DNA from: Nitrosomonadales bacterium
Lineage (GTDB): Bacteria > Pseudomonadota > Gammaproteobacteria > Burkholderiales > Gallionellaceae
Direction of reading: 5' to 3'
DNA: 64,000 bases
Assembly (NCBI GenBank): GCA_016177795.1
Contig: JACOUM010000007.1
Span: 62,001 to 126,000 of the forward strand
How positions within the stretch are numbered: position 1 is the first letter of the stretch; each line of letters starts with the position of its first letter. Position numbers and translations under genes: made by a program. Positions 17,988-27,650 of the stretch are shown here, in pieces. Under the pieces are notes generated by a model. It was not told the origin of the DNA. It made no database searches and saw only the letters and a program-made list of their open reading frames with translations.

Positions 17988-19580
17988 TCATACCGCCGCC
18001 GCATAGGTGGGCGGCGTGAGCACGGTATGCCTGGCCTGCGGCAGTGTTTCCGGATAGTCCTTGCTGAAATGCAGCCCACGGCTTTCATGGCGCAACAAGG
18101 CACTCTGCACGATCAGTTCCGCGTTCATCACCAGGTTACGCAGCTCCAGCAAGTCTGGGCTGATATGGAAATTGGTGTAGTACTCGTTGATTTCATCCTG
18201 CAGCAACTGGATGCGGTGTTGCGCGCGTTGCAGACGTTTGTTGGTACGCACGATGCCCACGTAGTCCCACATGAAATGGCGCAACTCCGCCCAGTTGTGC
18301 GAGATGACGATTTGCTCGTCTGCGTCGGTCACGCGGCTTTCGTCCCATGCGGGTAACGGCGGTAGCGCCCGATAGGGTTTGCCCAGAATATCGCTAACGG
18401 CGGCATCCGCGAATACCAGGCATTCCAACAAGGAATTGCTGGCCAGCCGATTGGCACCGTGCAGCCCGCTATAGGCGGTCTCACCGACTGCATACAGGTT
18501 CTCCACATCGGTGCGTGCATGAAAATCGGCAACGACCCCGCCGCAGGTATAGTGCGCGGCGGGAACCACCGGAATCGGTTCCTTGCTGATATTGATGCCC
18601 AGCGACAGGCAGCGTGCATAAATGGTCGGAAAATGTTCCTGCAAAAACTCGACCGATTGATGCGAGATGTCCAGATAGACGCAATCCAGCCCGTGCTTTT
18701 TCATTTCAAAATCCATTGCCCTGGCCACCACATCGCGCGGCGCGAGTTCAGCGCGCTCATCGTGATACGGCATGAAGCGCGTGCCATCGGGCAGTTTCAG
18801 GATGCCGCCTTCGCCGCGCACCGCCTCGCTGATAAGAAAAGACTTGGCGTGCGGGTGGAACAGGCAAGTCGGGTGGAACTGGATGAACTCCATGTTGGCC
18901 ACGCGGCAACCGGCGCGCCAAGCCATCGCGATGCCGTCACCGGTCGCCGTGTCGGGATTGGTGGTATAGAGATAAACCTTGCCGGCACCCCCGGTAGCGA
19001 TGATGGTATTTTGTGCGGCAATGGTGATGACCTCGTCGCTCAAGCTGTTCAAGGCATATGCGCCATAGCAGCAGTTGTCCGGCAGGCCGAGCTTCCTGCC
19101 GGTAATCAGGTCAACAGATGAATGGTTTTCCAGCACCGTGATATTCGGGTGGCGCAGTACGCGCGTGACGAGCGCTTCCTGAACCGCGTGGCCGGTCGCA
19201 TCCGCCGCATGAATGATGCGCCGGCGGCTGTGTCCGCCTTCACGGGTGAGGTGGTAGCCCATGCCGCTGGAACTGTCCCGGGTGAACGGCACACCTTGAT
19301 CGATCAGCCAATCGATAGCGGCTTTGCCATGCTCGACAACATAACGCGTAACAATCTCATCGCACAGGCCGGCGCCGGCAGTCAGGGTGTCCTGGATGTG
19401 CGCATCGAGCGAGTCGTCTTCGGACAGTACCGCGGCAATGCCGCCCTGCGCCCTGCCGCTCGCGCTGTCCAGCAGGGATTTTTTGGTGATCAGCCCGACT
19501 TTTTTATGATCGGCCAGCTTGATGGCCAATGTCAGGCCGGCCAGGCCGCTGCCGATGATCAGCGTGTCAAATTGCAGCAA
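17988..19580 (-). CDS. nadB: L-aspartate oxidase
   Basis: FAD enzyme that oxidises L-aspartate to iminoaspartate for NAD synthesis. The 530-residue product begins with the FAD-binding IIGSGLAGLTLAIKLA. It carries the SGRAQGGIAAVL segment, the EFIQFHPTCL region and HGANRLASNSLLECLVFA near the C-terminal FAD contact, as in NadB. An unusually proline- and alanine-rich tail ends it. It stands alone, with nadA and nadC not in view. It is divergent from rpoE, as in many gammaproteobacteria. Confidence 0.96.
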   Translation of the reverse strand: MLQFDTLIIGSGLAGLTLAIKLADHKKVGLITKKSLLDSASGRAQGGIAAVLSEDDSLDAHIQDTLTAGAGLCDEIVTRYVVEHGKAAIDWLIDQGVPFTRDSSSGMGYHLTREGGHSRRRIIHAADATGHAVQEALVTRVLRHPNITVLENHSSVDLITGRKLGLPDNCCYGAYALNSLSDEVITIAAQNTIIATGGAGKVYLYTTNPDTATGDGIAMAWRAGCRVANMEFIQFHPTCLFHPHAKSFLISEAVRGEGGILKLPDGTRFMPYHDERAELAPRDVVARAMDFEMKKHGLDCVYLDISHQSVEFLQEHFPTIYARCLSLGINISKEPIPVVPAAHYTCGGVVADFHARTDVENLYAVGETAYSGLHGANRLASNSLLECLVFADAAVSDILGKPYRALPPLPAWDESRVTDADEQIVISHNWAELRHFMWDYVGIVRTNKRLQRAQHRIQLLQDEINEYYTNFHISPDLLELRNLVMNAELIVQSALLRHESRGLHFSKDYPETLPQARHTVLTPPTYAAAV

Positions 19581-19655
19581 TTCGATTCCCGGTGCATTGA
19601 TTGAGGTCAGGACTATAGCAAAAGTACCCCTTCATGATGGCCGGATTTATCACCG

Positions 19656-19683
19656 GGAACCAATTTCTCTCCTTGAGGTCATA
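19656..19683 (+). promoter_or_regulatory. Candidate sigma-E promoter of the rpoE operon
   Basis: GGAACCA (19656-19662), 16 nt, then TCATA (19679-19683) is close to the sigma-E/AlgU consensus GGAACTT-16-TCnnA. It lies about 100 nt upstream of rpoE. Autoregulation of rpoE operons from such a promoter is established in E. coli and Pseudomonas; here it is a prediction from spacing and sequence. Confidence 0.45.
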
Positions 19684-19784
19684 CTCCGGTAATTAGAGGC
19701 CATGCTGACTCGGCTGGAATGAGCGGTTATACTTGCGCTTCGCGAAGGACGCGGCGCACATAACAATAATTGAAATGGTCAGGG

Positions 19785-20384
19785 ATGGCAGACAAGGAAG
19801 TCGATCAGCAATTGGTTGAACGCGTCCAGCGCGGCGACAAGCACGCCTTTGATTTGCTGGTATCCAAATATCAGCGCAAACTGGGGCGGCTTATTTCCCG
19901 TTTCGTACGGAATCCGGCAGAGGCTGAGGATGTCACGCAGGATGCTTTTATCAAGGCCTACCGCGCACTGCCGGGTTTTCGCGGGGAGAGTGCATTTTAC
20001 ACCTGGCTGTACCGCATCGGCATCAATACGGCAAAAAACCATCTGCTGGCAAACAAGCGCCGCGCACCGACCAGCACACCGTTCGACGCGGAGGAGGCAG
20101 AATCATTTGAAGACGGCGGTCTGCTGCATGAAGTCAGCACGCCGGAAAATGAACTCATGAGCAAACAGGTTGTCGATGTCGTGCAGGCTTCCTTGCAGCA
20201 GTTGCCGGAAGACTTGCGCAGCGCGCTGACCTTGCGTGAGATTGAGGGGTTGAGTTATGAGGAAATTGCCAGTGTGATGAATTGCCCGATCGGCACGGTG
20301 AGGTCAAGAATCTTCAGGGCGCGTGAGGCGGTAGCGGAAAATCTGCGCCCGCTGTTGGAAACCAGGAAAGGCAACAGGTGGTAA
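19785..20384 (+). CDS. rpoE: RNA polymerase sigma factor RpoE (sigma-E/AlgU)
   Basis: ECF sigma factor for envelope stress, 199 residues. It starts MADKEVDQQLVERVQRGD and has region 2 (SKYQRKLGRLISRF, DVTQDAFIKAYRALPGF, YTWLYRIGINTAKN) and region 4 (LREIEGLSYEEIASVM, GTVRSRIFRAREA). ATG 19785 matches family starts; it lacks a well-spaced Shine-Dalgarno. An in-frame TTG at 19770 is the only alternative. The anti-sigma gene follows 2 nt later. Confidence 0.96.
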   Translation: MADKEVDQQLVERVQRGDKHAFDLLVSKYQRKLGRLISRFVRNPAEAEDVTQDAFIKAYRALPGFRGESAFYTWLYRIGINTAKNHLLANKRRAPTSTPFDAEEAESFEDGGLLHEVSTPENELMSKQVVDVVQASLQQLPEDLRSALTLREIEGLSYEEIASVMNCPIGTVRSRIFRAREAVAENLRPLLETRKGNRW

Positions 20385-20386
20385 AT

Positions 20387-20881
20387 ATGAAAAAAGAAAT
20401 TTCCACGTTGATGGACGGCGAGTTGTTCGAGGATGAAGCGGAAGGCTTGCTTAACCAAATCAAACGGAATTCCGATGCGCACAAGGATTGGGAAATTTAC
20501 CACCTGATTGGAGATGTACTGCGACAACCCGAACATATCCACTGTGATTTAAGCGCGAAAGTGCGTGAGCGCATGCAGGATGAGCCTGTCGTACTGGCGC
20601 CACGCGGCCGCGAAGTAAAGCAAAAAATGCGTACCTTCGCGTTATCGGCGGCGGCTTCGCTGGTGGCAGTCGGCGTAGTGGCCTGGATGTCAGCGCAGAT
20701 CGCTCCTGAAACTTTCCCGCAAACGGCTATGCAACAAGCCGCCTTGCGCCCAGCCAGCATACAGATCAAGCCCCAGTCCAGCGAATATTTGATGGCGCAT
20801 CAAGAATTCTCGCCCAGCATGGACATGAGCGGCGGAGCGGCGTACATCCGTACCGTCGCCTACGGCACTGACGGAAAATGA
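20387..20881 (+). CDS. rseA: Anti-sigma-E factor RseA/MucA
   Basis: Single-pass membrane protein of 164 residues that sequesters RpoE until proteolysed by DegS and RseP. The cytoplasmic N-terminal domain (MKKEISTLMDGELFEDEA, WEIYHLIGDVLRQ) has the RseA_N pattern. A membrane helix lies at about 84-102 (LSAAASLVAVGVVAWMS), with a short periplasmic tail. AGGTGG at the rpoE end precedes ATG 20387 by 5 nt; a GTG at 20378 is less likely. Confidence 0.92.
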   Translation: MKKEISTLMDGELFEDEAEGLLNQIKRNSDAHKDWEIYHLIGDVLRQPEHIHCDLSAKVRERMQDEPVVLAPRGREVKQKMRTFALSAAASLVAVGVVAWMSAQIAPETFPQTAMQQAALRPASIQIKPQSSEYLMAHQEFSPSMDMSGGAAYIRTVAYGTDGK

Positions 20882-20915
20882 CGCAACCAAAGAATAATAC
20901 GGAGGAAAAGTAGCA

Positions 20916-21863
20916 ATGAGAATGCGTGCCGCGTTCTGCGGCCTGTTGCTGGCTGTTGCTGCCAATGCAAATGCGGAAAGCCTTGACTGGCTCAAGATCG
21001 TCGCCTTTGCCGCCCATCAAACCGATTACAGCGGGGTGTTCGTTTACCAGTATGACAATCGCATCGAGACTTCGCGCATTATCCACGTAGTCGAGGCGGA
21101 CGGGGAATATGAAAAACTGGAAAGCCTGGATGGCCCCAAGCGCAAAATCATCCGGCATCATGGACAGGTTTGGTGCTACATCAATCACAAGATGGTGCAA
21201 GTGGACAGCCAGCAGGTACGCATCCGCTTCCCGGCATTTTTGCCCGAGCAAATATCCACACTGAGCGCGAATTACCACGCAGAACAGATAGGCGTGGCAC
21301 GCGTGGCAGGATACAACTCGCAAGTGATCCTGTTCGAACCCAAGGACAATCTCCGCTACGCTCACAAGATTTGGGCGGATACCGGCTCTGGCCTGCTGTT
21401 GAAGGCAGCTGTGCTGGGCGACAAAGATCAAATAATCGAGCAGTACACCTTTACCCAATTACAAATTGGCGGAAACATCGACCGCTCCTGGATTGGCACC
21501 ACCGCACCGGACGATAGTTTGCCGGTGTCGCAGGAACTGGCCAAGGGCGGCACGCCGGTAAACAGCGGCTGGACGGTCGGCACCTTACCGGCGGGATTCA
21601 AAAAAACCATGGAAATCCAGCGCCCCATGCGCGGCAAGCACACTCCCGTGACACAAATTGTATTTTCCGACGGACTGAGTGCGATCTCCGTGTTTATCGA
21701 ACCCGACGACGGGGGCGAAGACAATATGGGCGGCTTGTCCAGCCGCGGCGCGGTCAATCTGTATCACAAGGCCGTGGCCGGGCAATTGTTCACTGTAGTT
21801 GGCGAAGTTCCGGCACGCACGGTGATACAGGTGCTGGATTCGATACGCCATAAAGGCAAGTGA
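20916..21863 (+). CDS. rseB: Sigma-E regulatory protein RseB/MucB
   Basis: Periplasmic protein of 315 residues that shields RseA from DegS and senses lipoproteins/LPS. The signal peptide is MRMRAAFCGLLLAVAANANA, followed by the N-terminal LolA-like domain (DYSGVFVYQYDNRIETSRI) and the C-terminal MucB_RseB domain (GWTVGTLPAGFK, SAISVFIEP). The ATG at 20916 has GGAGG about 9 nt upstream. Third gene of the operon. Confidence 0.93.
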   Translation: MRMRAAFCGLLLAVAANANAESLDWLKIVAFAAHQTDYSGVFVYQYDNRIETSRIIHVVEADGEYEKLESLDGPKRKIIRHHGQVWCYINHKMVQVDSQQVRIRFPAFLPEQISTLSANYHAEQIGVARVAGYNSQVILFEPKDNLRYAHKIWADTGSGLLLKAAVLGDKDQIIEQYTFTQLQIGGNIDRSWIGTTAPDDSLPVSQELAKGGTPVNSGWTVGTLPAGFKKTMEIQRPMRGKHTPVTQIVFSDGLSAISVFIEPDDGGEDNMGGLSSRGAVNLYHKAVAGQLFTVVGEVPARTVIQVLDSIRHKGK

Positions 21864-21865
21864 CC

Positions 21866-22315
21866 ATGCTGGAAACACGCGCCGTTGTCGTGCAGGTTGA
21901 TGGCAAACATGCTTTTGTCCAAGCCAATCAGGGTAATGGCTGCGGGCAGTGCAGCGGCAAGGGTTGCGGGACCGGCAAGTTATCCCAGTTGTTTTGCAGC
22001 AAGCCACGCCAGTTCCAGGTGGACAATCCAGTCAATGCCCGCGTCGGTGATGAAGTTATCGTATCGGTTGCCGAGGGCGCAGTATTGCGCGGGATAGGAT
22101 TGGTCTACCTGTTACCGCTGCTGCTGCTGTTGGCAGGCGCAACGCTCGGCAGCCTGCTGGCTGCGCAAGCAGAGCAACGCGACCTCTATGCGGCGGCCGG
22201 CGCGTTTTCCGGTTTGGCGGCCGGTTTCATTTTTGCCAAATGGTCTTCATCGCAGCGCCATAGCCGCCAAAATCTGCCTTACATTGCGCGGCAATGCGGC
22301 AGGGGCGATGCATAA
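21866..22315 (+). CDS. rseC: RseC/MucC family SoxR-reducing/sigma-E modulator
   Basis: The 149-residue membrane protein has a cysteine cluster (GCGQCSGKGCGTG, about residues 25-37) as in RseC, and two membrane helices (about 77-96 and 104-122: GIGLVYLLPLLLLLAGA, AAAGAFSGLAAGFIFA). Members support SoxR reduction or tune sigma-E. Start ATG 21866 lies 2 nt after the rseB stop; a GTG at 21860 overlaps it. Confidence 0.85.
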   Translation: MLETRAVVVQVDGKHAFVQANQGNGCGQCSGKGCGTGKLSQLFCSKPRQFQVDNPVNARVGDEVIVSVAEGAVLRGIGLVYLLPLLLLLAGATLGSLLAAQAEQRDLYAAAGAFSGLAAGFIFAKWSSSQRHSRQNLPYIARQCGRGDA

Positions 22316-22362
22316 CCCGTTCATGCGGTTCGGTTACCAAATTTTTTTCAGGAGAAATGCAC

Positions 22363-23757
22363 GTGTTGAGAAAATTTTTTGATCTGGCTGTCCTGCTGAC
22401 AGGGATGTTTTTTATCTCGCTGGCTCAGGCCAATGGCCTGCCTGACTTTACCGGGCTGGTAGAAAAACAGGGGCCTGCGGTGGTCAATGTCAGCACCACG
22501 CAAATCATTCGCAATGCACAAGGCTTTCCCAATATACCGGAGAACGATCCGTTCTATGAATTCTTCCGACGCTTCGCGCCACAGATGCCGCGCGAGCAGG
22601 AATCACAATCATTGGGGTCGGGCTTCATTATCAGCGCAGACGGCTACATCATGACCAACGCGCATGTAGTGGACAGCGCCGACAAAATTACCGTGCGCCT
22701 GACCGACAAGCGCGAGTTCAGTGCCAAAGTCATCGGTGCGGACAAGCGCACCGATGTGGCCTTGCTGAAAATCGAAGCCACCGGCCTGCCGAAAGTTACC
22801 GTGGGTGATCCGGACAAGCTCAAGGTTGGCGAATGGGTTGTCGCCATCGGCTCGCCCTTCGGTTTCGACAGCAGTGTCACGGCGGGTATTGTCAGCGCCA
22901 AGGGACGCTCTCTGCCGCAGGAAAATTTTGTGCCGTTCATCCAGACCGATGTGGCGGTCAATCCCGGCAATTCCGGCGGACCGCTGTTCAACATGAACGG
23001 CGAAGTGGTTGGCATCAATTCGCAAATCTATACCCGTTCCGGCGGGTCGATGGGGCTGTCTTTCGCCATCCCGATCGATGTGGCGACGCAGGTGACCGAC
23101 CAGTTGCGCACCAGCGGCAAGGTGACGCGCGGACGCATCGGCGTAATGATCCAGGAGCTGACCAGCGAGCTGGCTGAATCGTTCGGCCTGAGCAAGCCGG
23201 TCGGCGCGCTGATCAGCAGCGTGGAGAAGAACGGCCCGGCAGACAAGGCGGGGATTGAGGCGAGCGACGTGATCCTCAAGTTCGACGGCAAGCCGGTGAA
23301 CAGCTCCAGCGATCTGCCGCGCATCGTGGCGGCGACCAAACCCGGCAGCAAGGTGACGATCGACTTGTGGCACAAAGGCGCATCCAGGCAAGTTGTCGTG
23401 GAGATCGCGGAGATGCCGGAAGAGGGTAAACTGGCGCGTTCCGCCAAAAAACTAGCCGATGATGTGGCCGAAATGGTCTTACGCCTGGGTATTGCCGTTA
23501 TTGAATTGACTCGCGAGCAGTTGCAGGAGCTGCAAATCCAGGGCGGACTGCTGGTGGAAGAGGTCAAGGGCTCGGCCGCACGTGCCGCCGGATTGCAGCA
23601 GGGGGATGTGCTGCTGGCAATCGGCAATATACCGATCCGCTCGTTGAACCAGTTCAATGAGATCCTCAAGCAGGTCCCGAAGGGGAAGAATGTCGCGCTG
23701 CTGGTGCGGCGCGGTAACGCTGCCACATACGTAGCGATCAGGCTCGACGAAAAGTAA
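22363..23757 (+). CDS. degP: DegP/MucD-family periplasmic serine endoprotease
   Basis: HtrA protease and chaperone that removes misfolded envelope proteins, the usual fifth gene of alg/mucABCD-type operons. The 464-residue product has a signal peptide, the catalytic triad H101 (TNAHVVD), D131 (RTDVALL) and S204 (GNSGGP), then two PDZ domains (about 255-345 and 370-460). The GTG at 22363 is chosen because AGGAG (22350-22354) sits 8 nt before it but only 2 nt from the ATG at 22357. Confidence 0.93.
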   Translation: MLRKFFDLAVLLTGMFFISLAQANGLPDFTGLVEKQGPAVVNVSTTQIIRNAQGFPNIPENDPFYEFFRRFAPQMPREQESQSLGSGFIISADGYIMTNAHVVDSADKITVRLTDKREFSAKVIGADKRTDVALLKIEATGLPKVTVGDPDKLKVGEWVVAIGSPFGFDSSVTAGIVSAKGRSLPQENFVPFIQTDVAVNPGNSGGPLFNMNGEVVGINSQIYTRSGGSMGLSFAIPIDVATQVTDQLRTSGKVTRGRIGVMIQELTSELAESFGLSKPVGALISSVEKNGPADKAGIEASDVILKFDGKPVNSSSDLPRIVAATKPGSKVTIDLWHKGASRQVVVEIAEMPEEGKLARSAKKLADDVAEMVLRLGIAVIELTREQLQELQIQGGLLVEEVKGSAARAAGLQQGDVLLAIGNIPIRSLNQFNEILKQVPKGKNVALLVRRGNAATYVAIRLDEK

Positions 23758-23810
23758 TCACGGTCCTGCGTATCCCGCCCAAATCGGCTAGAATTCGCGC
23801 CTCGCGAAAA

Positions 23811-23834
23811 CGCCGGTTGCGGCGGGATTTTATT
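23811..23834 (+). terminator. Weak terminator-like hairpin between degP and lepA
   Basis: CGCCG (23811-23815), loop GTTG and CGGCG (23820-23824) form a 5-bp stem followed by GGATTTTATTT. It could attenuate read-through from the sigma-E operon into lepA. The stem is short, so termination is uncertain. Confidence 0.35.
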
Positions 23835-23843
23835 TAGGCTCTC

Positions 23844-25634
23844 ATGCAACACATCCGTAACTTTTCCATCATCGCGCATATCGACCACGGCAAGTCCACG
23901 CTGGCGGACCGCATCATTCAATTGTGCGGCGGGCTGTCCGACCGCGAAATGGAGGCACAGGTGCTCGACTCGATGGCTCTAGAGCGCGAGCGCGGCATTA
24001 CCATCAAGGCGCAGACCGCCGCGCTGCAATACCGGGCACGTGACGGGCAGATGTACAACCTCAACCTGATCGACACGCCGGGGCACGTAGACTTTTCCTA
24101 CGAGGTGTCGCGCTCGCTGTCCGCCTGCGAAGGCGCGCTGCTGGTGGTAGACGCCTCGCAGGGCGTGGAAGCGCAGACCGTGGCGAACTGCTACACCGCG
24201 CTGGATCTGGGTGTGGAAGTGGTGCCGGTGCTGAACAAGATCGATCTGCCGTCCGCCAATCCGGATAACGCCATCGCGGAAATCGAGGAAGTGATCGGCA
24301 TTGCCGCGCACGATGCGGTGCGCTGCTCGGCCAAGACCGGCGAAGGCGTGCAGGATGTGCTGGAGGCGCTGATCGTCAGGGTACCGCCGCCCAAGGGTGA
24401 CCCGAATGCGCCGTTGCAGGCACTGATCATCGACTCGTGGTTCGACAACTACGTCGGCGTGGTGATGTTGGTGCGCATCGTCAACGGTACGCTTAAGCCC
24501 AAGGAAAAAATTCTGCTGATGGCCACCGGCGCGCAGCACCTGACCGAGCACATCGGCGTGTTCACCCCCAAGTCGCAGAACCGCGAGACGCTGTCCGCCG
24601 GTCAGGTGGGTTTCATCATCGCCGGCATCAAGGAACTGAAGGCCGCCAAGGTGGGCGATACCATCACCCATCAGGCCAAGCCTGCCGCAGCAGCCTTGCC
24701 CGGTTTCAAGGAGGTGCAGCCGCAGGTGTTCGCCGGTCTGTTTCCGGTGGAATCCAACCAGTACGAGGCACTGCGCGACTCGCTGGAAAAGCTCAAGCTG
24801 AACGATGCCGCGCTGCAATACGAGCCGGAAGTATCACAGGCGCTGGGTTTTGGCTTCCGTTGCGGCTTCCTCGGCCTGTTGCACATGGAGATCGTGCAGG
24901 AGCGGCTGGAGCGCGAGTTCGACATGGACTTGATTACCACCGCACCGACGGTGATCTACCAGGTGGTGCTGCGCGACGGCACGGTGCTGATGGTGGATAA
25001 CCCGGCCAAGATGCCCGACCCCGCGAAAATCGAGGAAATTCGCGAACCCATCGTGACAGTGAACCTGTACATGCCGCAGGAATATGTCGGTGCGGTCATC
25101 ACGCTGTGTACGCAGAAGCGCGGGATGCAGATCGATATGAGCTATCACGGCAAGCAGGTATTGCTCAAATACGAGATGCCGATGGGGGAGATCGTGCTGG
25201 ACTTCTTCGACCGGCTGAAGTCGGTATCGCGCGGCTATGCCTCGATGGACTACGAGTTCAAGGAATATCGCGCTGCCGATGTGGTGAAGGTGGATATGCT
25301 GATTAACGGCGACAGGGTGGATGCGCTATCCATCATCGTGCACCGTGCCAACAGCCAGCATCGCGGGCGCGAGGTGGCGGCCAAGATGCGCGAACTGATC
25401 CCGCGCCAGATGTACGACGTGGCGATCCAGGCAACCATCGGCTCGAACATCATTGCGCGCGAGAACGTCAAGGCGATGCGCAAGAACGTGCTGGCCAAAT
25501 GCTATGGTGGCGATATCACGCGCAAGAAGAAACTGCTGGAGAAACAGAAGGCCGGCAAGAAGCGCATGAAGCAGGTGGGTAACGTGGAAATTCCGCAGGA
25601 AGCGTTTCTGGCGATTCTGCGCGTGGATGAATAG
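23844..25634 (+). CDS. lepA: Translation elongation factor 4 (LepA)
   Basis: Ribosome-associated GTPase that influences initiation and back-translocation, 596 residues. The G domain has [13 protein letters not shown] (G1), RGITIKAQ (G2), DTPGHVDF (G3) and NKIDLP (G4). The C-terminal LepA-specific domain ends with [19 protein letters not shown] and [10 protein letters not shown], as expected. It is cotranscribed with lepB, 8 bp downstream, a conserved pairing. Confidence 0.98.
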   Translation: MQHIRNFSIIAHIDHGKSTLADRIIQLCGGLSDREMEAQVLDSMALERERGITIKAQTAALQYRARDGQMYNLNLIDTPGHVDFSYEVSRSLSACEGALLVVDASQGVEAQTVANCYTALDLGVEVVPVLNKIDLPSANPDNAIAEIEEVIGIAAHDAVRCSAKTGEGVQDVLEALIVRVPPPKGDPNAPLQALIIDSWFDNYVGVVMLVRIVNGTLKPKEKILLMATGAQHLTEHIGVFTPKSQNRETLSAGQVGFIIAGIKELKAAKVGDTITHQAKPAAAALPGFKEVQPQVFAGLFPVESNQYEALRDSLEKLKLNDAALQYEPEVSQALGFGFRCGFLGLLHMEIVQERLEREFDMDLITTAPTVIYQVVLRDGTVLMVDNPAKMPDPAKIEEIREPIVTVNLYMPQEYVGAVITLCTQKRGMQIDMSYHGKQVLLKYEMPMGEIVLDFFDRLKSVSRGYASMDYEFKEYRAADVVKVDMLINGDRVDALSIIVHRANSQHRGREVAAKMRELIPRQMYDVAIQATIGSNIIARENVKAMRKNVLAKCYGGDITRKKKLLEKQKAGKKRMKQVGNVEIPQEAFLAILRVDE

Positions 25635-25642
25635 GAAGAACA

Positions 25643-26446
25643 ATGGATTTTGCGCTGATTCTGTTTATATTGCTGCTGGTCACCGGCGGGACCTGGCTGC
25701 TGGACCGCTCCATGCTGGCGGGCAAGCGCGGCGAAGGCGTAGCCGAGCCATGGTGGGTGGAATACGCCAAGAGCTTCTTTCCGGTGATTCTGGTCGTATT
25801 TTTCATCCGCTCGTTCCTGGCTGAGCCGTTCAAGATTCCGTCCGGTTCGATGATCCCCACCTTGCAGGTCGGCGACTTCATTCTGGTGAACAAATTCACC
25901 TATGGCATCCGCCTGCCCGTCGTCAACCGGAAACTGGTGCAGATCAATGACCCGCAGCGCGGCGACGTCATGGTGTTCCGCTATCCTGAAAATCCCTCGC
26001 TGGATTACATCAAGCGCGTGATTGCGCTTCCCGGCGACACCGTCGAGTACCATAACAAGCGTTTGCGGATCAATGGCGTTGAGCAACCGCAACAAGCGGA
26101 TGGCGATTACAATTACGTCGAGGCCGGGCTAAACTTCGTGCATACCGAAAGGCGCCTTGAGACACTGGACGGGCGCGAGCATACGGTGCTGGTGAATCCA
26201 GAGCGGCCGACGCTGCGCCTGGATGCGGTGGCCGAATTCAGGGGGCGGGAGAATTGCGTCTATGACGATGAAATGGTGCGCTGCAAGGTGCCGGAGGGGC
26301 ACTACTTCATGCTCGGCGACAACCGCGACAACAGCCGCGACAGCCGCTATTGGGGGTTTGTGCCGGACAACCAGATTGTCGGCAAGGCATTTTTTATCTG
26401 GATGAACTTTTCCGATCTGAAGCGGATCGGCCTGCCTATTAACTGA
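25643..26446 (+). CDS. lepB: Signal peptidase I
   Basis: Inner-membrane protease that cleaves Sec and Tat signal peptides, 267 residues. Two N-terminal membrane helices (about 2-20 and 42-60) precede the periplasmic catalytic domain. The Ser-Lys dyad is S69 (PSGSM) and K124 (DYIKRVIALPGD); the box E motif GDNRDNSRDSRYWG lies near the C-terminus. The spacing matches E. coli S90/K145. Confidence 0.97.
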   Translation: MDFALILFILLLVTGGTWLLDRSMLAGKRGEGVAEPWWVEYAKSFFPVILVVFFIRSFLAEPFKIPSGSMIPTLQVGDFILVNKFTYGIRLPVVNRKLVQINDPQRGDVMVFRYPENPSLDYIKRVIALPGDTVEYHNKRLRINGVEQPQQADGDYNYVEAGLNFVHTERRLETLDGREHTVLVNPERPTLRLDAVAEFRGRENCVYDDEMVRCKVPEGHYFMLGDNRDNSRDSRYWGFVPDNQIVGKAFFIWMNFSDLKRIGLPIN

Positions 26447-26463
26447 GCCAAGGGGAGAGCAGA

Positions 26464-26832
26464 ATGAACACAGCAATGCCGTCAAAGCAGCGTGGATTAA
26501 CTTTTTCCGGGTTCCTGTTTGGAGCTGTGACTCTGATTTTCGCCAGCATTATCGGATTGAAACTTATCCCAGCCTATATACAGGATTCGACGATCAAGAA
26601 CGTCTTCATCTCCATCGCCAATGACCCGGAAATGCAGAAAGCCAGCCCGCGTGATATTCGCATGGCCTTTATCAAGCGCGCATCGATTGATGACATCAGG
26701 GCGATCACCGCAGAAGATATCGATATTGCGAAGGATGGCGATCGCCTGGTGTTGAGCGCGAGCTACCCTGTCAAGATACCGCTGGTAGCCAACATCAGCC
26801 TGTATCTGGAATTCAATCCGAGTAGTGACTGA
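26464..26832 (+). CDS. DUF4845 domain-containing membrane protein
   Basis: The small 122-residue protein has one N-terminal membrane helix (about 13-33, GFLFGAVTLIFASIIGLKLIP) and a short extracytoplasmic domain. The N-terminus MPSKQRGLTFSG resembles a pilin-like leader. DUF4845 genes sit regularly between lepB and rnc in beta- and gammaproteobacteria, and this one follows lepB by 17 bp. Function is unknown. Confidence 0.87.
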   Translation: MNTAMPSKQRGLTFSGFLFGAVTLIFASIIGLKLIPAYIQDSTIKNVFISIANDPEMQKASPRDIRMAFIKRASIDDIRAITAEDIDIAKDGDRLVLSASYPVKIPLVANISLYLEFNPSSD

Positions 26833-26856
26833 ACATAACGACATAAATCTACTGCG

Positions 26857-26950
26857 CGACTCCGTGGCGGAGTCGGGCGGTGCTCGCGCTCCTCACATAC
26901 TGCGGTGTATGCTCCGGGCGCTACGCTCCGGCCTCCCCCACCCCAGAGCC
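26857..26950. repeat. Hairpin-forming intergenic repeat before rnc
   Basis: The DUF4845-rnc gap (26833-26972) holds an 8-bp perfect hairpin (CGACTCCG-TGG-CGGAGTCG, 26857-26875). A second imperfect one is built on CATAC (26896-26900) and GTATG (26907-26911) within GCTCGCGCTCC...CTCCGGGCGCTACGC. Neither has a T tract. The look is of a dispersed palindromic repeat; an RNase III processing site ahead of rnc is an alternative. Confidence 0.45.
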
Positions 26951-26972
26951 GCTCGCTACAATTTCTGTCGCT

Positions 26973-27650
26973 ATGTATAACAGGGAAAACTTAGCGCTAA
27001 GCGAACAGCTGGGGCATGTTTTCGCGCAGCCCCAATTGCTGCAACGCGCGCTGACCCATCGCAGCTATGCGCCGGAGCACAACGAACGCCTGGAATTCCT
27101 GGGCGACAGCGTGCTGGGCTGCGTCATCGCAAAATACCTTTACCACAGCTATCCGCAGCTGAGCGAAGGCGAACTTTCGCGGCTGCGTTCCAGTTTGGTC
27201 AGGGAAGACACGCTGGCGCAACTGGCGCAGCAGCTCGGTCTCGGCAACCACCTGCGGCTCGGCGAGGGCGAACGCAAGAGCGGCGGTTTTCGCCGCCCGT
27301 CCATCCTGGCTGATGCATTGGAGGCATTGTTCGGCGCGGTGCTGCTGGATGGCGGTTTTGCTGCTGCTGAAAAGGTCGTGCTGGGATTGTTCGTGCCTTA
27401 TCTGGCGCAAGTTGACGTGCAAACACTGGGCAAGGATGCCAAGACCCTGCTGCAGGAATATCTGCAAGGCAGACGCATTCCCCTGCCAACCTACAGCGTG
27501 ATCGCCACGCAAGGTCAGGCTCACGCGCAATCCTTTCAGGTGGAGTGTGCCATTCCGGCGCTGAAGATCTGTACACGCGGCGAAGGCAGCAGCCGCCGCA
27601 ATGCCGAACAACAGGCGGCGCAGGCCGCCTATCAACAATTACCCCTATGA
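26973..27650 (+). CDS. rnc: Ribonuclease III
   Basis: Double-strand-specific endoribonuclease for rRNA processing and mRNA decay, 225 residues. The catalytic signature is [13 protein letters not shown] near residues 34-46 and [13 protein letters not shown] is present. The C-terminal dsRNA-binding domain ([25 protein letters not shown]) is complete. Start ATG 26973 ([15 protein letters not shown]); the upstream open frame to 26880 runs through the repeat. Its stop overlaps era by ATGA. Confidence 0.96.
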   Translation: MYNRENLALSEQLGHVFAQPQLLQRALTHRSYAPEHNERLEFLGDSVLGCVIAKYLYHSYPQLSEGELSRLRSSLVREDTLAQLAQQLGLGNHLRLGEGERKSGGFRRPSILADALEALFGAVLLDGGFAAAEKVVLGLFVPYLAQVDVQTLGKDAKTLLQEYLQGRRIPLPTYSVIATQGQAHAQSFQVECAIPALKICTRGEGSSRRNAEQQAAQAAYQQLPL

